In this document: in pieces, positions 5,081 to 9,756 of the stretch | Numbering within the stretch: the first letter of the stretch is position 1 | Layout of the letters: the number at the start of each line of letters is the position of its first letter | DNA from: a candidate division WWE3 bacterium CG22_combo_CG10-13_8_21_14_all_39_12 | Lineage (GTDB): Bacteria > Patescibacteriota > 4484-211 > GCA-002791395 | Direction of reading: 5' to 3' | Length of the DNA stretch: 10,503 nucleotides | NCBI GenBank assembly: GCA_002771355.1 | Contig: PCSU01000031.1 | Coordinates: 1-10,503, forward strand | Made by a program: the position numbers and the translations under genes | Notes under the pieces: model-generated | The model's input: the letters and a program-made list of their open reading frames with translations, nothing else | Database searches by the model: none | Told to the model about the DNA's origin: nothing

Positions 5081-7225
5081 ATGAAACATATCTACCTAAT
5101 TCCACTCTTTTTCCTTGGATTTCTTACATATGTAGCAGTGTTACCTCAAACAACCCACGCTGCCGAAGTTTGTTATTTAGATGATACAGGTGGCGCAACA
5201 TGGTGGGGGTCTACCTGTATAGATCCTGCTAAAGGACTGTATGGAGCCGGATATGCCAACGACAACCCGGACACTGTTATTTTAAGGCACCAAGACACAT
5301 GTGGCTCAACACATTATGATTACCGAATAAAAGGTCCTACAACTGCCTGGTCACCATGGATTTGTTACGAGGGTGGAGACTGTCCTTCAGGATCAATCGA
5401 ATTTAATCAGGTTGGTGATACGTACACTGACCCAACGACAGGTTTTACATTTACCTTTGCCAGAAGAGATCGTCTTAAAGATATATTAGTCGAAAACCTT
5501 CAGCAGACTAGCAATGCATGTCAAGTATTTCAGGTAGAGTTTTTTACTAATGGTAGGGACTGCGTCTCAAATGAAAGTCGACCCCAATCAAAACAAGTAA
5601 ATTTTGTCTCTGCAGGTTGTAAAATGGGAACCATTGCATCGTGTGCGAATTCTGCTACCAAGGTTGCAAATACCAATGTGCAAATTCTTCATGCAAGTGG
5701 CAGATCTGAAGTCGTTCAAACCGACTCTCAGGGAAATTTTTATAACCGTACTACCCCCAGTGTACTTGGTGGAGGTATTGCGTACGCTATTCGCCCACAA
5801 AACCCCTCTGCATCACCATATTCAGGAGCTCCACAATCAACGACAACAACATACTCGTGGAACTCAGGATTAGCTTCAGATACCCCTTACGGTTCCATGA
5901 GTTACGAATCACAGGCAACCAATGGTTGCGCGGGACCAAATGGAAGTGGAGTTACTGGCCGATGTGATTTTTGCCTGGCCACCCCAGTAGCAACCGTAGC
6001 AACCGTAGCAACCGTAACCCCAACGGTTACACCAACTCCCCCACCGGTTGGTATTTGTGCTTCATACGTTGATGGAAATTCAACGACAACAGCAGGTAAT
6101 GTAACAATTCAAGGAATAATTTATGACGATACTAATGGTAATTGTACTTTAGACGCTGGTGAGACTGGGTTAAATAACGTTACCTTAACACTCGACCAAA
6201 CGTCCCCAAGTTCCTGTACTTCTGGACATCAAAACATGTCTCCTGATTCATTCTTATCTAATGGTGCATATTCATTCTCAAACCAGCTTGATTGTTTTGG
6301 GGCGGGTTCAACTGCAACATATAGACTTGAAACATCTCCCAATAGCCCGGGAAAAGCCTCATGTACACCACAATATAACACTGGTTCTATTTCTGCAGGA
6401 AACACCGTTACTGTAAACATTGGAATTATTGACGCACAACGACCATGGTTCCAAGCTATTGGAGGAGGTATTTCGGCCTTTGGAGATATTGTTTCGCAAA
6501 TCGCAGCTGGATTTAAACTTATAAATACCCCAGATGAAGTTGCAATCGCTGGTGGAACAATCAATACTGGCGATGGTACCATCTCATCATCAAATTGGAA
6601 TGCAACGGTCTATGATACTAATCTATATTTTGATTTTGCAAAGAAAGTTACCCAGCTTACTAAAGACGCTGACGTTACAACGGGAACATTGGCTCATGGC
6701 CCACTAGCAAGCGACAATGACCCGACCAAACCTGAAACTGATGTAATTATCTACCATCTTACTGACACACGACCAGTATTAACTGGAAACTGGGAAGATA
6801 TTGATGAAAAAATCATTATTGTTGCAGATAACGATATTGAGATTGGCAGTACTCTTATTAATAATCACATAACTCTTGGAGCAACAGGATATGTAACAAT
6901 TATTGCGAACGGAAATATTTACATAGACTCAGCTATTGGTGCAAACACAAATAATCCTTCAGATACAACAATACATATTGAAGGATTGCTCCTTGCCGGT
7001 AATAACGTATATGATGGTGGTGGAGACAAACGCTTAAACATCTCAGGTACTGTTGCAGCTGGATTTTTACAAGGAAATGGAACATTTATCATGGACCGAG
7101 CGCATGATCAAAATTCTGAGAATCTACAATACCCAAGTAATCAGGTAAACTATAATGCAAAGCTTATGCAAAACACACCTGGGGCTATGTCCGAACCAAA
7201 ATACGAATGGAAGGAGATCAGATAA
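5081..7225 (+). CDS. Large secreted protein with SdrD_B-like domain and C-terminal beta-helix-like region, operon gene 4
   Basis: A 714-residue exported protein. Residues 1-27 are a signal peptide ending THA. The N-terminal part (28-300) is Cys- and Gly-rich, with WWGSTCIDPAKGLYGAG and a carboxypeptidase-regulatory-like stretch (about 197-240). A Val/Thr/Pro linker covers 302-322. Residues 337-450 match SdrD_B-like domains: GIIYDDTNGNCTLDAGETGL carries a DxNxNxxxDxxE loop (350-361) that commonly binds calcium. Residues 455-700 begin PWFQAIGGGISAFGDI and continue as short strand repeats (DEKIIIVADNDIEIGSTLI, YVTIIANGNIYIDSAIGA, IEGLLLAGNNV), ending with YEWKEIR. This looks like a beta-helix polymer-type domain seen in CPR surface proteins. 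The ATG at 5081 is preferred over an in-frame TTG at 5072, which would overlap the previous gene. No Shine-Dalgarno is present. No anchor is visible. Confidence 0.9.
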   Translation: MKHIYLIPLFFLGFLTYVAVLPQTTHAAEVCYLDDTGGATWWGSTCIDPAKGLYGAGYANDNPDTVILRHQDTCGSTHYDYRIKGPTTAWSPWICYEGGDCPSGSIEFNQVGDTYTDPTTGFTFTFARRDRLKDILVENLQQTSNACQVFQVEFFTNGRDCVSNESRPQSKQVNFVSAGCKMGTIASCANSATKVANTNVQILHASGRSEVVQTDSQGNFYNRTTPSVLGGGIAYAIRPQNPSASPYSGAPQSTTTTYSWNSGLASDTPYGSMSYESQATNGCAGPNGSGVTGRCDFCLATPVATVATVATVTPTVTPTPPPVGICASYVDGNSTTTAGNVTIQGIIYDDTNGNCTLDAGETGLNNVTLTLDQTSPSSCTSGHQNMSPDSFLSNGAYSFSNQLDCFGAGSTATYRLETSPNSPGKASCTPQYNTGSISAGNTVTVNIGIIDAQRPWFQAIGGGISAFGDIVSQIAAGFKLINTPDEVAIAGGTINTGDGTISSSNWNATVYDTNLYFDFAKKVTQLTKDADVTTGTLAHGPLASDNDPTKPETDVIIYHLTDTRPVLTGNWEDIDEKIIIVADNDIEIGSTLINNHITLGATGYVTIIANGNIYIDSAIGANTNNPSDTTIHIEGLLLAGNNVYDGGGDKRLNISGTVAAGFLQGNGTFIMDRAHDQNSENLQYPSNQVNYNAKLMQNTPGAMSEPKYEWKEIR
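5987..6013 (+). repeat. 9-nt tandem repeat (GTAGCAACC), three copies
   Basis: Three perfect copies of GTAGCAACC encode the VAT-VAT-VAT linker of the 714-residue protein. Perfect identity points to slippage-driven expansion. The linker separates the N-terminal Cys-rich region from the SdrD_B-like domain. Confidence 0.9.
7211..7216 (+). promoter_or_regulatory. Shine-Dalgarno sequence AAGGAG deciding the start at 7225
   Basis: AAGGAG lies 8 nt before the ATG at 7225, inside the last codons of the preceding gene. It is the only strong Shine-Dalgarno in front of any plus-strand gene here. It favours 7225 over the in-frame ATG at 7207. Confidence 0.8.
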
Positions 7226-7719
7226 TGGATACTACACCAACAACAACTAACCAATCGGGTTCAACCAAAAAAATAGCAATCATCGTTACCATCTTTATTG
7301 CTGTAGTAATTATATTTCAAACTGGACTATGGTTTTTAAGCAATAATCCCAACGCAATACCTGAAATGTTTAGAAATGCATTTGGACCAGCTCCAACACC
7401 AATTATTGAACAAGAATCCACTGTTGTTAACCCAACCCCAGCGTATATAGGCACGGTTAGTGTTGTAGTTCCAGAATTTACAGTTGGAGGAATAATAACT
7501 TCAATAGATGACGCCATGATTGTTGTTAATACGTTTGATGGAGAAATAAATGTAAACCCACGTACTATAGATTCTTTTTACCAAAGCACTCCAGATAATG
7601 TGGTTGTAAAAAATTATGAAACACTCGAATCCCTTGAGCCTAGTGTTGGTGATTTAGTATCACTCGTACAAAATAACGATACGTATGCAATTGTAAAATA
7701 TGTACCGGTGGTTGAATAA
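7225..7719 (+). CDS. Membrane-anchored protein with DUF5666-like small beta domain, operon gene 5
   Basis: A 164-residue bitopic protein. Residues 1-15 are a Thr-rich cytoplasmic tail, 16-37 a hydrophobic helix, and 55-72 a Pro-containing stalk. Residues 87-164 form a compact beta domain: GGIITSIDDAMIVVNTFDGEINV, then PRTIDSF, then SVGDLVSLVQNNDTYAIVKYV. This G-x-I-x-S-I...V...DG pattern resembles DUF5666-type domains and pairs with the C-terminal domain of the 537-971 product. Its ATG overlaps the previous stop by one base (TAATG), and the AAGGAG at 7211-7216 fixes the start. It is the last gene of the operon. Its TAA stop is also the first TAA of a heptamer array that continues downstream. 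Confidence 0.87.
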   Translation: MDTTPTTTNQSGSTKKIAIIVTIFIAVVIIFQTGLWFLSNNPNAIPEMFRNAFGPAPTPIIEQESTVVNPTPAYIGTVSVVVPEFTVGGIITSIDDAMIVVNTFDGEINVNPRTIDSFYQSTPDNVVVKNYETLESLEPSVGDLVSLVQNNDTYAIVKYVPVVE

Positions 7720-7808
7720 ATCAGTAATTCGTAACTAGAGACTGGTAACTAGTAATTCGTAATTCCCGCCTCTTCGGCGGGCGAGCGTAATTGGTAAATC
7801 GTAAAATT
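7717..7808 (+). repeat. Degenerate heptamer array, plus orientation, after the operon
   Basis: Beginning with the operon's stop codon the sequence reads TAAATCAG, then in strict 7-nt register TAATTCG, TAACTAG, AGACTGG, TAACTAG, TAATTCG, TAATTCC, a 21-nt GC-rich insert (7767-7787, exactly three periods), TAATTGG, TAAATCG, TAAAATT. TAA therefore appears in all three plus-strand frames just beyond the gene. It is the plus-oriented counterpart of 8116-8143. Confidence 0.8.
7765..7781 (+). terminator. GC-rich hairpin at the 3' end of the operon
   Basis: CCCGCC-TCTTC-GGCGGG is a perfect 6-bp stem with a 5-nt loop, 46 nt beyond the operon stop. No U-tract follows, so it may be a 3'-end stabiliser or a weak terminator and not a classical one. 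A nearly complete inverted copy is found at 7931-7947. Confidence 0.55.
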
Positions 7809-7832
7809 GTATGTGTATAAAAATCCTGTCAA
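7806..7832 (-). promoter_or_regulatory. Possible leftward promoter TTGACA / TACAAT in repeated element
   Basis: The minus strand has TTGACA (7827-7832) and, after a short 15-nt spacer, TACAAT (7806-7811). Transcription would run leftwards into the 3' end of the surface operon as antisense RNA. The flanking bases match the block at 36-72 (AAAAATCCTGTCAACCCC is shared exactly), so it is a two-copy element. Confidence 0.35.
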
Positions 7833-7844
7833 CCCCTCAGATCC

Positions 7845-7914
7845 GTCATTCTGAACTTGTTTCAGAATCTATAATACCTTTTTCCTTAAGATCTTGAATC
7901 AAGTTCAAGATGAC
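7845..7914. repeat. REP-like long palindrome (GTCATTCTGAAC type)
   Basis: Arms 7845-7870 and 7889-7914 are inverted repeats matching at 21 of 26 positions, around an 18-nt AT-rich loop. The ends read GTCATTCTGAAC and its inverted relative AAGTTCAAGATGAC. Sequences starting GTCATTCTGAACTTG are a recurring dispersed palindrome in many environmental bacterial genomes. It lies between convergent genes, a usual location for such elements. Confidence 0.8.
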
Positions 7915-7930
7915 AAATAGATATCAAGAC

Positions 7931-7947
7931 ACCGCCGAAGAGACGGG
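7931..7947. repeat. Inverted copy of the 7765-7781 hairpin
   Basis: This segment matches the reverse complement of the operon-end hairpin at 15 of 17 positions (shared core CCGCCGAAGAG). The internal stem is weakened by an A for G change. The two copies, in opposite orientation, lie inside the two outer heptamer arrays. Confidence 0.65.
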
Positions 7948-7957
7948 GTTTACGTGT

Positions 7958-8115
7958 TATAGTGAGCGCAAAACAGAATGACCGGTTTCGTAGTACGTCA
8001 TGCTGAACTCGTAAGCTCTTTAGAGCTAAGCATCCAGGCGATGAGATCCCTAGTTTCTAAAGAAACTACAAGTTTCGGGATGACGAATATGACATCTCGT
8101 TTTGCGTTTGCTATA
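7958..8115. repeat. Imperfect inverted repeat pair around a palindrome
   Basis: Positions 7958-7982 and the reverse complement of 8091-8115 agree at 18 of 25 positions, with an identical TATAG start and an identical CGCAAAAC core. They enclose the palindrome at 7996-8085. This could be the terminal inverted repeat of a small non-coding element, or two promoter-like ends facing inwards. Confidence 0.5.
7996..8085. repeat. Composite REP-like palindrome with two inner hairpins
   Basis: The outer ends CGTCATGCTGAAC (7996 on) and GGGATGACG (to 8085) form a partial inverted repeat of the same family as 7845-7914. Inside are two perfect hairpins: AGCTCT-TT-AGAGCT (8014-8027) and TAGTTTC-TAAA-GAAACTA (8051-8068). 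The RNA or DNA could fold as a three-way or cruciform structure. No coding potential is seen. Confidence 0.7.
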
Positions 8116-8143
8116 CCAGTTACGAATTACTAGTTACTAGTCC
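8116..8143 (-). repeat. Degenerate heptamer array, minus orientation
   Basis: Read on the minus strand there are four heptamers in register: GGACTAG, TAACTAG, TAATTCG, TAACTGG. Positions 8120-8137 are the exact 18-nt reverse complement of 7745-7762. The array lies downstream of the minus-strand gene 8231-8548, in that gene's sense. Confidence 0.75.
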
Positions 8144-8185
8144 CTACATACCAACCTTTCTCTCTATAGCCTCTGAATACTTCCA

Positions 8186-8234
8186 GGAACGCAAGACATT
8201 GCGTTCCGTAAAGGCGACTTTAAGTCGACTTTAC
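8186..8234 (-). terminator. Tandem hairpins at the 3' end of the small charged-protein gene
   Basis: Two adjacent stem-loops lie here. GGAACGCAA-GACA-TTGCGTTCC (8186-8207) has a perfect 9-bp stem. The next (8208-8234) has an 11-bp stem with one mismatch around TTTAA. The second overlaps the TAA stop at 8231-8233. Neither is followed by a U-tract on the minus strand, so they may act as 3'-end protectors or attenuating structures as well as terminators. Confidence 0.6.
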
Positions 8235-8548
8235 CCCCAGAATTTGGAGGTAAAACGATTAGGGCGCTTCATTTCGATGTCCTTTGAATCCTCATTGTCC
8301 CTTTCTCCAAACAACTTTTTCCGTTCATCACCCATGGTCTTACTTTCCGATACATCATTGGCGGCTGGGTTATTCATGAGTTCCATAGGATTTGGACCTA
8401 CTCCTAATTTTCGTTCATCACCATTTTCTGATCGATTAAGGTAAATGTTTTGTGCCGGACCGCCTCTATTACTAGCTAAACTATCGTATGGAAGTAGATC
8501 CGAAACGTTTGGTCTCCCCTGAGGAGGTTTGGGTTTTTTGTTAAACAT
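8231..8548 (-). CDS. Small charged hypothetical protein
   Basis: A 105-residue protein I do not recognise. It is rich in Asn, Asp, Glu, Lys, Arg, Pro and Gly, has no membrane segment or signal peptide, and looks largely disordered. A GDERK motif occurs twice (43-47 and 73-77), suggesting a loose internal repeat. Reality is supported mainly by position: a clean TTGACG-17-TACACT promoter ends six bases before the ATG, and two hairpins stand at the 3' end. It runs convergently to the surface operon. It could be a cytoplasmic accessory factor; nothing in the sequence fixes its role. Confidence 0.7.
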   Translation of the reverse strand: MFNKKPKPPQGRPNVSDLLPYDSLASNRGGPAQNIYLNRSENGDERKLGVGPNPMELMNNPAANDVSESKTMGDERKKLFGERDNEDSKDIEMKRPNRFTSKFWG

Positions 8549-8554
8549 GAGCTT

Positions 8555-8583
8555 AGTGTATGACTAAAATATATGCTCGTCAA
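8555..8583 (-). promoter_or_regulatory. Promoter TTGACG-17-TACACT of the small charged-protein gene
   Basis: On the minus strand TTGACG (8578-8583) is separated by exactly 17 nt from TACACT (8555-8560). The predicted start coincides with or lies within a base or two of the ATG at 8548-8546, so the transcript should be leaderless. The -35 lies inside a 5-bp inverted repeat (8575-8589). Confidence 0.75.
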
Positions 8584-8589
8584 ACGAGC
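8575..8589 (-). terminator. Hairpin overlapping a -35 box, possible terminator or operator
   Basis: GCTCG-TCAAA-CGAGC is a perfect 5-bp inverted repeat 26 nt beyond the stop of the 8616-9032 gene. On the minus strand it is followed by an AT-rich, T-containing run (ATATATTTTA), like a weak intrinsic terminator. It also covers the -35 of the next gene, so it could end one transcript and shape initiation of the next. Confidence 0.45.
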
Positions 8590-8615
8590 GTGAAGGTACC
8601 TATTTAGTAAAAATT

Positions 8616-9032
8616 TTACAAACCGCACTCAACAACCGTGTCTCCATCTATAGAGGTATGATACTCATATACTTGCCCTAACGCTTGTAAATACACAACG
8701 TACCCTGGCGTTATAACTTGGGAATAATTTTCACCATCTTTTGGACATCCAAGTGATGAATCGCCAAACTCTTGTGCCTGTACAGCAAGAACCGTAACAT
8801 TGCCTGGGGCCACTCCCCTACCATCGTTTAACAGCTGTCCTATAGCCACGTCAGCAATTTGTTGATCTTCTGGGGCAAGCTGACCATAATTTGGTTGATT
8901 TACCGGGCCTGTTGTTGGTGCTGCATCTACATTAGTCTGTTCTCCATCATCTAAATCACCTTGTGTAAAAAATAGTAGCGAAATGAAAATAATTGCTACA
9001 AAAATGGTTATGTTTGTAATTTTTGATTTCAT
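8616..9032 (-). CDS. Exported or membrane-anchored protein with DSSLGCP-type domain
   Basis: A 138-residue protein. An N-terminal hydrophobic segment (about residues 6-24, ITNITIFVAIIFISLLFF) is a signal anchor, followed by an Asp/Pro/Thr linker and a globular domain (about 50-138). That domain carries FGDSSLGCPKDGENYSQV, ITPGYVVYLQALGQVYEYHT and a terminal Cys. The order DSSLGCP, Y-x-QV, PGY, YEYHT, final C is a recurring domain I know from Chloroflexi and CPR proteins; its function is not established. The two conserved cysteines could form a disulfide. The ATG at 9032 is chosen over the in-frame ATG at 9083, because the extra 17 residues would be a translation of the GTAGGGGC repeat. Confidence 0.8.
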   Translation of the reverse strand: MKSKITNITIFVAIIFISLLFFTQGDLDDGEQTNVDAAPTTGPVNQPNYGQLAPEDQQIADVAIGQLLNDGRGVAPGNVTVLAVQAQEFGDSSLGCPKDGENYSQVITPGYVVYLQALGQVYEYHTSIDGDTVVECGL

Positions 9033-9044
9033 GCCTTTTATCCT

Positions 9045-9050
9045 ATCATA
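9045..9050 (-). promoter_or_regulatory. Possible -10 box TATGAT
   Basis: TATGAT on the minus strand lies 12 nt before the ATG at 9032, the spacing seen at other genes here. No good -35 is visible because the upstream bases belong to the GTAGGGGC-type repeat. It is a weak candidate promoter for the 8616-9032 gene. Confidence 0.4.
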
Positions 9051-9054
9051 TTTT

Positions 9055-9078
9055 GTAGGGGCAGGACATGCTCCGCCC
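9055..9078 (+). repeat. GTAGGGGC-type dispersed palindrome, left copy
   Basis: The segment starts GTAGGGGCAGGACATG and ends in GCTCCGCCC, with complementary GGGC and GCCC ends. It belongs to a dispersed palindromic family beginning GTAGGGGC and ending GCCC, common in environmental genomes. An inverted second copy is at 9716-9738, on the other side of the four-helix-bundle gene. Confidence 0.7.
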
Positions 9079-9092
9079 GCCATATCGTACTA

Positions 9093-9704
9093 TCATGAAT
9101 TATGTTTAAGATATGATTTACGCGCAGTGTATAGTTTTTCGGTAAATCCCCCTTCACGCTTATGTTTATCTTCTAATCCTTGTATTTGTTTTTCTAAAAG
9201 AAAACTTAACTGATGGCAAAGCGTTAACATAAAATTAGCAGCCGTTTCGGGCTCGGGTGGTAACGAAACTCGCGCTAAGTTCTCAGTAACTCTACGTTCA
9301 TAATCATGCTCTTGTAGGCCTAAGTTTCCTAAGCTACTTAAGGTTCTTACTAGTAATCCCACTCGCTTCCTAAAAAGAATGATGCGTTCCTCGTTTTTAC
9401 TGTATTTTTTTAGTTTTCTCTGGCGCAAAAAATCTTCCATATCTCCGATTAATTCTTCAATACTCCCTTTTGATGTACCGCATAGTTTTATTCCAATTTT
9501 TATTGACGTTCTTAAATCATCCGAACCTTCTACAATATTTTGCTTGCCGCTCCTGGCAGCACCAACCATTTGCTCTTTTAGTTTCCAACTTTTTATATAC
9601 GTATCGGTAAATTCAACCGTTTTATCGTAAATAATAACGCTAAACCAGTACGTAAACAGTTTTTTATATGATTGAGGTTTAAATTGTCCGTCCACCACGA
9701 ACAT
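9093..9704 (-). CDS. Four helix bundle protein with C-terminal suffix domain (23S rRNA IVS-protein-like)
   Basis: A 203-residue cytoplasmic helical protein. Residues about 12-97 match the four-helix-bundle family related to proteins encoded in 23S rRNA intervening sequences and to Avd of diversity-generating retroelements: IIYDKTVEFTDTY, then QMVGAARSGKQNIVEGS (46-61), then SIEELIGDMEDFLRQ. Residues about 152-197 match the suffix domain seen in one branch: AANFMLTLCHQLSFLLEKQI, then HKREGGFTEKLYTAR. The full length suits that branch. These proteins bind nucleic acid in some contexts; the role of free-standing members is unclear. The ATG at 9704 overlaps a TATAAT, so GTG at 9698 or 9695 is an alternative start. 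It is flanked by inverted palindromic repeats. Confidence 0.88.
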   Translation of the reverse strand: MFVVDGQFKPQSYKKLFTYWFSVIIYDKTVEFTDTYIKSWKLKEQMVGAARSGKQNIVEGSDDLRTSIKIGIKLCGTSKGSIEELIGDMEDFLRQRKLKKYSKNEERIILFRKRVGLLVRTLSSLGNLGLQEHDYERRVTENLARVSLPPEPETAANFMLTLCHQLSFLLEKQIQGLEDKHKREGGFTEKLYTARKSYLKHNS

Positions 9705-9708
9705 TATA
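9703..9708 (-). promoter_or_regulatory. TATAAT overlapping the annotated start of the four-helix-bundle gene
   Basis: A perfect TATAAT on the minus strand includes the first two bases of the ATG at 9704. If it is the real -10, transcription starts near 9696, at the GTG codons at 9698 and 9695, giving a leaderless GTG start. No good -35 is seen upstream, so the box may be fortuitous. Confidence 0.35.
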
Positions 9709-9715
9709 CGACAAC

Positions 9716-9738
9716 GGGCGCGGAAACCACGCCCCTAC
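9716..9738 (-). repeat. GTAGGGGC-type dispersed palindrome, right copy
   Basis: On the minus strand this reads GTAGGGGCGTGGTTTCC and closes with GCGCCC. It forms an 8-bp stem with one mismatch around AAA. It lies between the LamG gene stop (9757) and the four-helix-bundle start, so it may also serve as a 3' hairpin for the LamG transcript. Its orientation is opposite to the copy at 9055-9078. Confidence 0.75.
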
Positions 9739-9756
9739 GAGAACGAATAATGAATA

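Larger units (their letters stand above)
7720..8230. other. Gene-free convergent intergenic region made of nested inverted repeats
   Basis: No coding region with gene-like properties is visible over about 510 bases between the plus-strand operon and the minus-strand gene at 8231-8548. From outside in it holds opposing heptamer arrays (sharing a 22-bp inverted repeat with one mismatch, 7741-7762 and 8120-8141), a GC hairpin and its inverted copy, the TTGACAGG element, and two REP-like palindromes. Two further hairpins follow at 8186-8234. Confidence 0.85.

Noticed and set aside
6229..6582. Minus-strand open frame of 117 codons
   Set aside because: It lies wholly inside the SdrD_B-like and following region of the 714-residue protein and has no recognisable domain or start signal.
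7207..7224. Alternative start MEGDQI for the last operon gene
   Set aside because: The Shine-Dalgarno AAGGAG at 7211-7216 lies downstream of that ATG and is correctly spaced only for 7225.
8199..8444. Plus-strand open frame of 81 codons
   Set aside because: It is antisense to the small charged-protein gene, which has a promoter and 3' hairpins; no start signals support the plus frame.
9033..9083. 17-codon N-terminal extension (MAGGACPAPTKYDRIKG) of the 8616-9032 gene
   Set aside because: Most of it is a translation of the GTAGGGGC-type palindrome, and it would precede a good signal-anchor start at 9032.
9379..9630. Plus-strand open frame of 83 codons
   Set aside because: It is antisense to the four-helix-bundle gene, whose family match is clear.
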